NCBI GenBank assembly: GCA_031257955.1
Contig: JAIRNQ010000223.1
Location: 1-17,984, forward strand
Direction: 5' to 3'
Source of the DNA: Deltaproteobacteria bacterium
GTDB taxonomy: Bacteria; Desulfobacterota; Desulfarculia; Adiutricales; Adiutricaceae
DNA length: 17,984 bases
A program made the position numbers and the translations under genes. This document shows positions 1 to 6,635 of this stretch, one piece after another. The notes under the pieces were generated by a model. It had not been told where the DNA came from and did not search any database. It saw nothing but the letters and a program-made list of their open reading frames with translations. Position 1 is the first letter of the stretch, and each line of letters starts with the position of its first letter.

Positions 1-1101
1 GTAATGGTGAAGCCTGGTGGCCCCCAAACCCTCGCCGATCTTGGCCGCGCCGATGTTGGACGATTTCTGGACGATTTGGGTTACGGTCAGATCGCCGTAG
101 TTGCCGGTGTCCCTGATGAAATTGTTTTTGTCGATTTGATAGAGGCCGTTTTCGCAAAAGAAAACGCTGTTCTTGCTGATCTGGCCTTCCTGCAGGGCCG
201 CCGCCACGGTGAAGACCTTAAAGGTGCTGCCCGGCTCCAGCGGGTGGGTCAGAACCCGGTTGCGGTAAACGTTGGGGTCGTAAGCGCCGAAGTTGTTGGG
301 ATCGTAAGTTGGGTAGACGGCCGAGGCCAAAATCTCCCCGGTCTTGGGCCTTACCACCAACACCATGCCGTTCTTGGCGTCTCTCTCCTCCACGGCTTTG
401 GCGATGGCCTTTTCGGCGATGTGCTGAATCCTGGTGTCCAGGGTCAGAACCACCGAAGCGCCCTTGGGTTGCTCGGGAATGAGATTGGGGTCGTCCATGA
501 TGACCCGGCCCTTACCGTCCCGCCTGACCTTGACCGAGTTGGAGGACACGATAAGATAATCGTTTAAGCCTTTTTCCAATCCCTCAAGGCCCTTGCCGTC
601 GATGTCGGTAAAGCCCACAAAATGGGCGGCCAGCGAGCCGTTTGGGTATTCCCGGCGGTATTCTTTCTCCAGCCCCACCCCCTTAAGGTTCAAACTTTTG
701 ACGGCCTCGGCCTCTTCCTGGGTGACGTAACGCTTAAGGGTGGCCGACTTTTTTAAATTCTCGGTCCAGGTGGCGATCTTCTCGTAATCCATGTGGAGGG
801 CCCGCCAAAGCTGCAGAACCGTCTCGCTGGGATCGCGCAAACTCCTCCGGTCGACAATCACCGAGTTTACGGCCACCGAGGTGGCCAGTTTGACTTTATT
901 GCGATCGTAGATGTCGCCGCGCACGCCCTTCTGGCTGTAGTTCTTATAGGTCGAGCCGCTGGAAAGCTTGGTTAACTCCTCGGCGTGAACGAACTGGAGT
1001 CTCGCGGCTTGAACGACCACGCACATAAACCCAAAAACGAAGCAGCCCGCGATGAAATACAGGGCGTTCTTCTCTCTTTCCCCAAGCTGTTGAAGGAGCA
1101 T
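1..1101 (-). CDS. ftsI: Septal peptidoglycan transpeptidase (class B penicillin-binding protein), 3' end outside window
   Basis: FtsI/PBP3-type D,D-transpeptidase that cross-links septal peptidoglycan in the periplasm. The frame is open for 367 codons from the ATG at 1101 to the window edge. Residues about 11-31 form the single N-terminal membrane anchor. The segment RGDIYDRN (about 61-68) is the usual start of the non-catalytic domain of class B PBPs. The transpeptidase domain begins near residue 240. It shows the active-site tetrad STFK (about 292-295, Ser nucleophile, Lys base) and the second motif SSN (about 347-349). The KTG motif should lie beyond the edge. An AGAGG ribosome site sits 9 nt before the ATG, supporting this start. 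It is the fourth gene of mraZ-rsmH-ftsL-ftsI, 122 nt after ftsL. The family is clear; the ftsI assignment over a spoVD-like paralogue rests on position. Confidence 0.93.
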   Translation of the reverse strand, partial: MLLQQLGEREKNALYFIAGCFVFGFMCVVVQAARLQFVHAEELTKLSSGSTYKNYSQKGVRGDIYDRNKVKLATSVAVNSVIVDRRSLRDPSETVLQLWRALHMDYEKIATWTENLKKSATLKRYVTQEEAEAVKSLNLKGVGLEKEYRREYPNGSLAAHFVGFTDIDGKGLEGLEKGLNDYLIVSSNSVKVRRDGKGRVIMDDPNLIPEQPKGASVVLTLDTRIQHIAEKAIAKAVEERDAKNGMVLVVRPKTGEILASAVYPTYDPNNFGAYDPNVYRNRVLTHPLEPGSTFKVFTVAAALQEGQISKNSVFFCENGLYQIDKNNFIRDTGNYGDLTVTQIVQKSSNIGAAKIGEGLGATRLHHY

Positions 1102-1141
1102 CCCGAATTGCCTCTACAGTTTCTAGCGTTTCTCTCGCCCC

Positions 1142-1195
1142 GGCGCTTCTAAAGCGCCATCGGCCGCCCTCGGTCGCCCTCGCTCCAGGGCGACC
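1142..1195 (-). other. Two perfect hairpins in the ftsL-ftsI spacer
   Basis: Between the ftsL stop and the ftsI start there are two perfect inverted repeats. The first to be transcribed pairs 1187-1195 with 1172-1180 (GGTCGCCCT/AGGGCGACC, 9 bp, 6-nt loop). The second pairs 1152-1158 with 1142-1148 (GGCGCTT/AAGCGCC, 7 bp, 3-nt loop). Neither is followed by a T-run, so neither is a standard intrinsic terminator. They could be RNA processing or stability elements that set the ftsL:ftsI ratio; that role is inference. Confidence 0.6.
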
Positions 1196-1223
1196 GCCAC
1201 TGACCCTTAGGGAATCCCGTCCC

Positions 1224-1724
1224 CTAGTGGATAATGACGATTTGCCCCTCGGCCGGGCTTACCAGGCCCAGCGTTTCCCGGGCCACCTGTTCCAAGTCAC
1301 CGACCACGGTGATCCTTTCCATCTCGGTCACGAAGCGCCGGTTCTCGTCGATCAGGGCCACCTTGCGGTCGGTCAGCTCCGAGACCACCCGACCCAGTTG
1401 GTTGTGCCTAATCTCCAAGCCCACCAAAATCAACAGCGACAACACGAAAATGGCGCTCATCACGGCCATGCCGGCGAACCTCTTGCCGGGCAAGCTGACC
1501 GGCATCTCCTCCGGCACCGGCGACAACTGGCCGTCTTTCTGGGCCTCGAAGGCCAAGCGTTCTTTCATGGCCCTGGCCGCCAAGGCCCCGGTGAACTGCT
1601 TTTGGCTGTCTTTCCAGCTGGGGACGGAACCGGTCGCCCCAGCCGCCTTGGGTTTGTTCCTGCGCTTTTTCCCGGACGGGGCCCAAGGCCTCCGCTCCCT
1701 ATCGTCGTTAAAAAACAGGCCCAC
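1224..1724 (-). CDS. ftsL: Cell division protein FtsL-like (bitopic, coiled-coil)
   Basis: 166-residue bitopic membrane protein in the ftsL position of the dcw cluster, between rsmH and the PBP gene. FtsL forms a periplasmic coiled coil with FtsB/DivIC and helps activate septal peptidoglycan synthesis. Residues 1-80 are a long, basic then polar cytoplasmic region, longer than the short tail usual for FtsL. One hydrophobic helix follows at about 84-104, then a helical stretch rich in Leu, Val, Glu and Arg (about 105-150) that fits a coiled coil. The start is GTG, with AAAGG 8 nt upstream. FtsL sequences are poorly conserved, so the name rests on topology, size and gene order. Upstream lie 251 nt of spacer with a minisatellite; downstream are two hairpins before ftsI. 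Confidence 0.78.
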   Translation of the reverse strand: MGLFFNDDRERRPWAPSGKKRRNKPKAAGATGSVPSWKDSQKQFTGALAARAMKERLAFEAQKDGQLSPVPEEMPVSLPGKRFAGMAVMSAIFVLSLLILVGLEIRHNQLGRVVSELTDRKVALIDENRRFVTEMERITVVGDLEQVARETLGLVSPAEGQIVIIH

Positions 1725-1841
1725 AGATATTACCTTTGTATGTATATGAATTTTAAATTAATTTAGTTTTTGTGTCTGAACGTTAAAAAACTTCAACCGA
1801 CTTTTCTCTCCCGCCCCCGAAGGGCGGGCCATAACCATCGA
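1725..1841 (-). other. AT-rich leader of ftsL with a GC hairpin
   Basis: The 80 nt before ftsL are markedly AT-rich compared with the coding DNA around them, which is typical of a promoter region. I cannot assign a convincing -35/-10 pair. At 1811-1829 a perfect 7-bp inverted repeat (CCCGCCC/GGGCGGG, 5-nt loop) lies between this stretch and the 13-bp minisatellite. A secondary promoter for ftsL-ftsI is possible but unproven. Confidence 0.35.
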
Positions 1842-1945
1842 CAATCCCGACCACCAATCCAGGCCAGCAATCCCAACCACCAATCCCGGCCACCAACCCC
1901 GACCGACAATCCCGACCACCAATCCCGACCACCAATCCCGACCAC
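1842..1945. repeat. 13-bp x 8 minisatellite between rsmH and ftsL
   Basis: Eight head-to-tail copies of a 13-bp unit, consensus CAATCCCGACCAC on the plus strand. They start at 1842, 1855, 1868, 1881, 1894, 1907, 1920 and 1933, and a degenerate ninth begins at 1946. Three of the last four copies are identical; the others differ by one to three bases. The array is within the presumed dcw transcript, 30 nt after the rsmH stop. Because 13 is not a multiple of three, the array cannot encode a simple repeat peptide, and no gene uses it. Confidence 0.9.
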
Positions 1946-1975
1946 TAATCGCGCCTTTGGGCGGGAGGGGCCGTT

Positions 1976-3232
1976 TCAGACGGCCTCGGCCGCCCTGAGC
2001 CTGGCCGAGCGGGCCCTGGGGTTGTCGGCGATTTCTTTGGCCGTGGGTTTTTGGGCCTTGCGTTTCAAGGGCCGCCAGGGGCTCGGGGGCACCTCGATGG
2101 CCTTTAGATCCTCAGGTAAAAGTACCCGGTTTTCCCTGGCCTTATGAAAGTGGTCTTTCTTGGACTTGGGCCCAAGCGATTGGGGATCCCCGGTCCGGCC
2201 GGCCCGGCCGGGCAAGCCCGCCCGACCGCTTGGCGAAAGCTGGCTCAGTTTGTCGTCGTCCTCGTCGCCGTCATCGGCGCCCTCGGCGTAAGCCTCGCCC
2301 CGCAGGGCCATCTTTACCCGCTTGTCCTCAAAGGACTGAAAGCTGATGACGGCCAAAACCCCGCCGGGTTTTAGGCAACCGCGAACCGTGCCCAAGAATC
2401 GGTCCAGGGCTTCCAGCTCGCCGTTCACGAACAGGCGCAGGGCCATGAACATTTTGGTGGCCGGGTGTATCTTGGGTTTGGGGCCCGGTCGCCAGAGGGC
2501 CTTTTCGGCGATGGCGGCCAGCTCCAACGTCCCTTCGATGGGGCCCTTCTCCCGTCTCTCGACCACCAACCGGGCCAGTTTCTTGGCCGATCGCTCTTGG
2601 CCGTACCGCCAAAAGATATCGGCCAGGGTCGGCTCAGGGGCGGTATGGATTAGCCGATGGGCCCCGCCGATTTCCTCCGGGTCAAAGCGCATGTCCAAGG
2701 GGCCGTCCAGGGCGAAGGAAAAGCCCCTCTCGGCCGTGGCCAGCTGTCTGGAGTTTAAACCCAGGTCGGCCACTATCCCGTCGGCCTGACCCAGGGCCCG
2801 ATCTTTCAAGTACTCGGCCAGATCGGCGAAATTTAGCCTGGCCGTAATCAGCCTGGGGTCGCCGTTTCCCCAAACCCCGGCCCATTCCAGCGGTTCGGGA
2901 TCCCGGTCCAGGGCCAGCAAGCGTCCCTCCGGACCCAGTCTTTCCAATATGGCCCGGGCGTGCCCGCCCCCGCCCAGGGTACAGTCGACGTAGAAGCCGT
3001 CCGGCTTGACCCTTAAGGCCTCCATGGTCTCGGTCAGCAGGACCGGGGCGTGACCGAAGGCCCCCGACCAATCGAGTCGGCCCGTCTGTAGCCCAATCTC
3101 ACTATTGGCCAGTATTTCGGCTTGCTCGATTCGGCAGTCTTCCAAATCCCGCGGCTTAAACTCCAGGCCGGTCCTTTCGGGACGGCCCGGTTTGGCCTTT
3201 GGGGCCGGTTTGTTTCGCGCGCGCTTGCCCAT
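1976..3232 (-). CDS. rsmH: 16S rRNA (cytosine-1402 N4)-methyltransferase RsmH (MraW), extended form
   Basis: SAM-dependent methyltransferase that makes N4-methyl-C1402 of 16S rRNA. At 418 residues it is about 100 longer than usual. Residues 1-58 are a basic N-terminal extension; the conserved core starts at GHAPVLL (60-66). SAM motif I is YVDCTLGGGGH (81-91), with LALDRD at about 106-111 and ADLGLNSRQL at about 155-164. An acidic, then Gly/Arg/Pro-rich insert occupies about 316-360 before the C-terminal tail. Two motifs depart from the family norm: the usual ISFHSLEDR is ISFQSFEDK (about 296-304), and the usual GVSSPQL is GLNSRQL. The ATG lies 2 nt after the mraZ stop, so translation is probably coupled. 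Family identity is secure; activity with the changed residues is not known. Confidence 0.94.
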   Translation of the reverse strand: MGKRARNKPAPKAKPGRPERTGLEFKPRDLEDCRIEQAEILANSEIGLQTGRLDWSGAFGHAPVLLTETMEALRVKPDGFYVDCTLGGGGHARAILERLGPEGRLLALDRDPEPLEWAGVWGNGDPRLITARLNFADLAEYLKDRALGQADGIVADLGLNSRQLATAERGFSFALDGPLDMRFDPEEIGGAHRLIHTAPEPTLADIFWRYGQERSAKKLARLVVERREKGPIEGTLELAAIAEKALWRPGPKPKIHPATKMFMALRLFVNGELEALDRFLGTVRGCLKPGGVLAVISFQSFEDKRVKMALRGEAYAEGADDGDEDDDKLSQLSPSGRAGLPGRAGRTGDPQSLGPKSKKDHFHKARENRVLLPEDLKAIEVPPSPWRPLKRKAQKPTAKEIADNPRARSARLRAAEAV

Positions 3233-3234
3233 GC

Positions 3235-3771
3235 CTAAAACGACGGGAGCCTTACCTCCTCGGGCATTTGTCCCGAGGCGGCGATGGCGGCCGCCGCCGC
3301 GGCCGCCGCGGCCTGGGCGGCCTTAACCCGCTCTTCCCGTTCCCGGCTAAGGGCCAGCTCGTGGGCCTCCAGCTCGGCCGGGTTCCAAATTTCCATTTTT
3401 TCGGCCACGCCGATCACCAAAACGTCGTCTTTTAGGTTGGCCCTTTCCCTGAAATGGGCGGGGATGGTCACCCGGCCGGTGCGGTCCACCGGGGTCTGTT
3501 CGATATTGGCAAAAAACAGCCTTTGCCCGTCCTGCATGGCTTCCGTGTTGGGGAAACGCTTCTCGTCTTTCCAGTCCCGGCACAGCTCGTCCCAGCGCTC
3601 GCTGGGATAGACGCTCACGAACTTGGTCCCCGGGTAGCTGCCCAGGTAGACCGTGGACGGTTCTCTGGAGGCGGCCAAGACGGTCCTGAACTGGCTAGGC
3701 AGGATTAGACGGCCCTTATCGTCGACCGTGTGGGTTTGGCGTCCCTTAAAAGTGAAGGTAACGTTGGCCAT
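3235..3771 (-). CDS. mraZ: Transcriptional regulator MraZ
   Basis: First gene of the dcw operon. MraZ forms a ring-shaped oligomer whose SpoVT/AbrB-type domains bind TGGGN direct repeats at its own promoter. Two such domains are visible, with signatures DDKGRLILP (about 17-25) and DRTGRVTIP (about 95-103). The core is followed by a non-canonical tail of charged helix plus a run of about ten alanines (near 153-163), making 178 residues against the usual 140-150. Matching TGGGN repeats and a promoter lie upstream (3913-4005), consistent with autoregulation. No good Shine-Dalgarno precedes the ATG, but it is the first start in frame with the conserved N-terminus. Transcription continues into rsmH after 2 nt. 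Confidence 0.95.
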   Translation of the reverse strand: MANVTFTFKGRQTHTVDDKGRLILPSQFRTVLAASREPSTVYLGSYPGTKFVSVYPSERWDELCRDWKDEKRFPNTEAMQDGQRLFFANIEQTPVDRTGRVTIPAHFRERANLKDDVLVIGVAEKMEIWNPAELEAHELALSREREERVKAAQAAAAAAAAAIAASGQMPEEVRLPSF

Positions 3772-3828
3772 GGGCTGGGGTTAGACACGGCCCGATTAAC
3801 GTTTGGCCATATCCTATCCAAATAAAAT

Positions 3829-3895
3829 GGGCTCGCATCAAAAACTTAAGAGCCCCGGGCCTCCGACTCCCCCGACCCGATCCGGGTCGACGGGG
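3829..3895 (-). promoter_or_regulatory. Two hairpins in the mraZ 5' leader (possible attenuator)
   Basis: The predicted mraZ leader of about 135 nt contains two inverted repeats. The first transcribed pairs 3883-3889 with 3873-3879 (CGGGTCG/CGACCCG, 3-nt loop) and can extend with a GGGG/CCCC pair across a 2-nt bulge. The second pairs 3850-3855 with 3829-3834 (GGGCTC/GAGCCC, 15-nt loop) and is followed on the RNA by a weak U-rich stretch (AUUUUAUUU). That order, a strong hairpin and then a weak terminator-like one, resembles an attenuator, but I see no leader peptide or ligand-binding fold. Confidence 0.4.
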
Positions 3896-3912
3896 CTAAA
3901 GGCCGTATTGTG

Positions 3913-3941
3913 ACTTTACCCCTTTGGTCCCCACTCGTCAA
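3913..3941 (-). promoter_or_regulatory. Sigma-70-type promoter of the mraZ (dcw) operon
   Basis: On the minus strand TTGACG (3941-3936) and TAAAGT (3918-3913) are separated by exactly 17 nt, a good -35/-10 pair. The predicted start point is near 3906, giving a leader of about 135 nt before mraZ. The spacer contains TGGGG (3933-3929) and AGGGG (3923-3919), ten bases apart. This is a partial MraZ box, so MraZ bound there would occlude RNA polymerase. The match was made by eye. Confidence 0.6.
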
Positions 3942-3980
3942 GCAAAAAATAAGTTGAGTCCATAGAAAATTACCGCGATC

Positions 3981-4005
3981 CCCCACTAATTCCCACCGGT
4001 CCCCA
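3981..4005 (-). promoter_or_regulatory. MraZ box: three TGGGN repeats with 10-bp period
   Basis: Read on the minus strand, TGGGG (4005-4001), TGGGA (3995-3991) and TGGGG (3985-3981) occur with exact 5-nt spacers, the known MraZ operator pattern. Two further TGGG half-sites at 4047-4043 and 4027-4023 are 20 bp apart and may add weaker contacts. The triple lies about 40 bp upstream of the -35 hexamer, while a partial box lies inside the promoter spacer. Confidence 0.75.
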
Positions 4006-4020
4006 CCCCAAGGCACAAAT

Positions 4021-4308
4021 GAGCCCACGGCCCTCGAGCCGGTCCCACAAGATATTGGGCACAAATTTTTTTTCCGCTTTTTTCATCTTTTTTTCGCGCC
4101 CGCCCTTCCTCTACGGACTATGGTTATCGATTAGCACAATGCGTTACCAATTGACCGCGCCCAAAACGCCCCGCGACCGACTCCCACCCCATCGTCACCA
4201 TCCCGCACGGCCTCCCGCCATCACCGCCTCCAAAGCCCCTTTCCTTTGGGCCTAAATAAACCCCATACTAACGTTGATTTGAGGTACCAGACAATTTTTC
4301 CATCCCCA
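4021..4308. other. Gene-free stretch with T-runs
   Basis: I see no supportable gene here. The plus strand carries several T-runs (about 4065-4095) and then a C-rich stretch (about 4140-4240). Short open frames on either strand lack ribosome sites and recognisable motifs. Confidence 0.5.
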
Positions 4309-4850
4309 GTAAGCGGCGAATGAGCTTGAGCTTGGACAAATTGCCCACAAGATGGCCACCTGTAAGCCGCGAATGAGCTTGAGCTTGGACAAATTGCCCA
4401 CAAGATGGCCACCCGTTAGCCGCGAATGAGCTTGAGCTTGACCGAGTTGCCCACAAGATGGCCACCAGTAAGCAGCGAATGAGCCTGAGCTTGAGCGAGT
4501 TAACTACGGGTTAGCCCAAATTTGTAGCCAGTAAACCGAGAATGGGCTTGAGCTTGGCTGAATTGGTTACGAATTGCCCACAAGTTGGCCACGAGTTACC
4601 GGCCAGTAAGCCGCGAATGGGCTTGAGCTTGGTCGAATTGGTTACGAATTGCTCACGAGTTAGCCACGAGTTACCGGCCAGTAAACCGAGAATGGGCTTG
4701 AGCTTGGCTGAATTGGTTACGAATTGCCCACAAGTTGGCCACGATTTAGCCACGAGTTGTCGGCCAGTAAGCCGCGAATGGGCTTGAGCGTTGAAGTTTT
4801 GGCTCGGAGTTGCGATGAATTGCCCACGATAAGCCGTAAATGAGGGCGAG
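4309..4850. repeat. Tandem repeat array, 53-bp then 75-bp units
   Basis: Eight related units share a core GTAAGCCGCGAATGAGCTTG (variants with GGGCTTG or AACCGAG). They start at 4309, 4362, 4415, 4468, 4531, 4606, 4681 and 4767. The first three intervals are exactly 53 bp, then 63, 75, 75 and 86 bp. The longer units contain an added TTGGTTACGAATTG-type segment, and the last interval carries an extra 11-nt internal partial duplication. The units at 4531 and 4681 are nearly identical, alternating with a variant at 4606, which suggests duplication of a two-unit block. Short frames exist through the 75-bp part but break in the 53-bp part, so I regard the array as non-coding. Confidence 0.88.
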
Positions 4851-4939
4851 TGCGGATGAGTTGATCGTGATAGGTCGCGAATTACGTGCAGAATAAGGAA
4901 CGGCGTTCACCAACGAAAAAAACACCCGCCTAACCAACA

Positions 4940-5160
4940 AGTTAGATAACGTTCAATGAATAATTCATCAACGCTTAGAGATATGATCTCATAAATTTAA
5001 TGATATCATTTTTAATCCAGGAAAACAAGGCAGAATTAGCATTTTTAACTCAAAAAATTTTGCCCCAGTTTACCCCAGTATTATCAACTTGACTATTTTA
5101 GACCTTATCATTTACAAATATCGTCCGTTAACATCTTAAGTGTCCGATTGGTTAAAATTA
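4940..5160. other. AT-rich island
   Basis: A sharply AT-rich block in G+C-rich surroundings. It contains a perfect 12-bp palindrome AATGATATCATT (4999-5010) and a small inverted repeat GAGAT/ATCTC just before it (about 4978-4990). No gene, DnaA-box cluster or recombination site could be recognised. It may be a promoter, a DNA-unwinding or protein-binding region, or a remnant of foreign DNA. Confidence 0.45.
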
Positions 5161-5189
5161 ACGATAGGCCACGTTTTTCCCGACCCCCA

Positions 5190-5208
5190 GGCCAGGCCCA
5201 GCCTGGCC
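5190..5208. other. Perfect 8-bp hairpin
   Basis: GGCCAGGC (5190-5197) and GCCTGGCC (5201-5208) pair perfectly around a 3-nt loop. It lies about 220 nt downstream of the QueG-like gene with no T-run on either side. Its role is unknown. Confidence 0.5.
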
Positions 5209-5300
5209 GACAAGATCAAGATTTGGCCCCGAGCTGGTCTTTGGGCTGGGGCCGGCGGGCTCTGCCAAGAATTGAACTCGAGGCGGGGCATGGACCAGGG

Positions 5301-5340
5301 CCAAAAACAAAAAACCGACGGGGGAGGTTTTTCGTTTTGG
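5301..5340. terminator. Bidirectional A/T-flanked hairpin, possible terminator of the Fe-S operon
   Basis: An inverted repeat with arms 5301-5316 and 5326-5340 (about 13 pairs interrupted by a small internal loop; inner stem AAAAACC/GGTTTTT, 9-nt loop). T-runs follow the inner stem in both orientations. It is about 85 nt past the stop of the QueG-like gene, so it could end minus-strand transcripts. The stem is A-T rich and weak, so confidence is moderate. Confidence 0.45.
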
Positions 5341-5426
5341 CGTTAAAACGTTTATGGGGTAAAACTGAAATGGGTAGCTTTGGGATTGCGGTTGGGACGG
5401 TAGAAGCGAAGCGGGGGCTTTTGGGC

Positions 5427-6440
5427 CTAGCCCAGAAGGTTATGGGCCAGCCTTCGGACCTGGTCGTTTTCGTCGGACCAGAGGGGACGCAAATCGTTGG
5501 GTTCGGGGATCTGGCCCAGGTTCTCCAGGGCGTTCAGGGCGTTGTATTTCCAGCGCCAGAGGTAATCGGGTTTGAGGTAGAAGAACTTGGGGGCCAGGAA
5601 GTTGGCGACGTCGGCGTAAGGCGTGCGGATTATGGCCAAAGGGGAGAGCCTCTTGGCCAGGGCGGATAGATTGGGAAAGTCCTCGCTTCCGCGGTCCCAT
5701 TGGCCTTTGTCGTGGGGGCAGGCGTCCTGGCAGGCGTCGCAGCCGTAGACCCAAGAGCCGAAGGCTTTGCGGGTCTGGGGATCGTGGACCCGGTCGTCGT
5801 TAACCGTGGTCAGGAAGCTCACGCAGCGGGTCATGTCCATGGTGAAGGGGGCGGAGAGGGATCCGGTGGGGCAAGCGTTTAGGCAGCGCCGGCAGCTTTC
5901 GGCGCAGGGCTTTTGGGGGGTCTCGTAGAGAAACTCCAGCTCCCGGTCGATCAGCCAGGCGGTTATGGCCATAAAAGAGCCATTTTGGCCGTAAAAGAAA
6001 TTGTTTCGCCGGATTTGGCCCAGTCCGGCCGACATGGCCGCCCAGCGCATACCGGTTACCCCAGGGTGTTCGTCGTGGGCCACCTTTAGGCCCAAATCGG
6101 CCATGGCCGCGGTGAAGGCCTTGACTCTTATGGCGTCGGGGGATTGGGGGTTGCGGCGGTTATCGACTAGGTAGGATTTGCCAAAATGCTTGGGCGGGCC
6201 GGGAGGCAGTTTGTAGCGGGTATAGTTCATGGTGGCCACGACGATGGCCTTGGCCCAGGGGTGTTGTTCGGTGACCCGGGAAAAACCTATAAGCTTTTCC
6301 AGGAAGGTGGCCTCCGGGGTTTTGGCCAAACGCTCCCTGACCCGATCCCCATAGCCCTCCATGGCCCCCGGCCGGATGATGCCCACTTGGCTTAACCCCA
6401 GGCTAAGCCCCAGCTCCACGATTTTTTTGGCCAGGGCCAT
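5427..6440 (-). CDS. QueG-like [4Fe-4S] oxidoreductase (epoxyqueuosine reductase family)
   Basis: 337-residue protein of the QueG/reductive-dehalogenase-related superfamily: an N-terminal cobalamin-binding-type domain, then a double [4Fe-4S] ferredoxin module. I start it at the ATG at 6440 because GGAGG lies 5 nt upstream; an upstream GTG/ATG extension would run into the intergenic repeat. Cysteines are C179-x3-C183-x2-C186-x3-C190-P, then C206 (TRCVSFLT), C234-x2-C237-x3-C241-P. The AGLGQIRRNN motif (about 138-147) matches QueG. The stretch before it, HPGVTGMRWAAMSAG, lacks the usual VDxxPVLEK segment that carries the catalytic Asp of QueG. I therefore think it is a paralogue rather than true QueG. 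It follows the activase fusion on the same strand, which suggests a shared Fe-S redox role. The substrate is unknown. Confidence 0.8.
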   Translation of the reverse strand: MALAKKIVELGLSLGLSQVGIIRPGAMEGYGDRVRERLAKTPEATFLEKLIGFSRVTEQHPWAKAIVVATMNYTRYKLPPGPPKHFGKSYLVDNRRNPQSPDAIRVKAFTAAMADLGLKVAHDEHPGVTGMRWAAMSAGLGQIRRNNFFYGQNGSFMAITAWLIDRELEFLYETPQKPCAESCRRCLNACPTGSLSAPFTMDMTRCVSFLTTVNDDRVHDPQTRKAFGSWVYGCDACQDACPHDKGQWDRGSEDFPNLSALAKRLSPLAIIRTPYADVANFLAPKFFYLKPDYLWRWKYNALNALENLGQIPEPNDLRPLWSDENDQVRRLAHNLLG

Positions 6441-6460
6441 AATCGCCTCCATTCGGCCGC

Positions 6461-6570
6461 CACGGGCTTTTAAGGGTTTACCCGCTACTGCTCCTGCCAC
6501 CCCAAGGCCCGAGGGGCGCCACGGGCCTTCTGGGGCCGTTTATGGGGCTATTCCGGAGGCACCACTGGGG
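6461..6570. repeat. Direct repeat copy 1, with 8-bp hairpin
   Basis: First of two copies of a unit of about 110 bp in the spacer between the activase fusion and the QueG-like gene; the copies are 174-175 bp apart. The unit begins CACGGGCTTTTA and ends near ACCACTGG. It contains a perfect inverted repeat AAGGCCCG/CGGGCCTT (6504-6511 and 6522-6529, 10-nt loop). The copies differ at scattered positions, mostly in the first third. Confidence 0.85.
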
Positions 6571-6635
6571 TGACCAGGACGGTCGCCTAAGCTGGGTTTT
6601 TTTGGGCCCAGGTCCAAATCTCCCCAGACGCTCGT

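Noticed and set aside
4..567. 187-residue plus-strand frame at the left edge
   Set aside because: Antisense to the well-supported transpeptidase gene, whose SxxK and SxN motifs are visible.
4511..4753. 80-residue protein with 25-residue repeats on the minus strand across the 75-bp units
   Set aside because: GTG start without a ribosome site. The frame is not kept in the 53-bp units, and open frames also exist on the opposite strand, so it is a by-product of the repeat period.
4309..4850. Array units as extra MraZ boxes
   Set aside because: Each unit has an isolated TGGGC on the minus strand, not TGGGN repeats at 10-bp spacing.
3950..5160. Replication origin
   Set aside because: An AT-rich block and repeats are present, but I find no cluster of DnaA boxes (TTATCCACA-like) and no dnaA or dnaN nearby.
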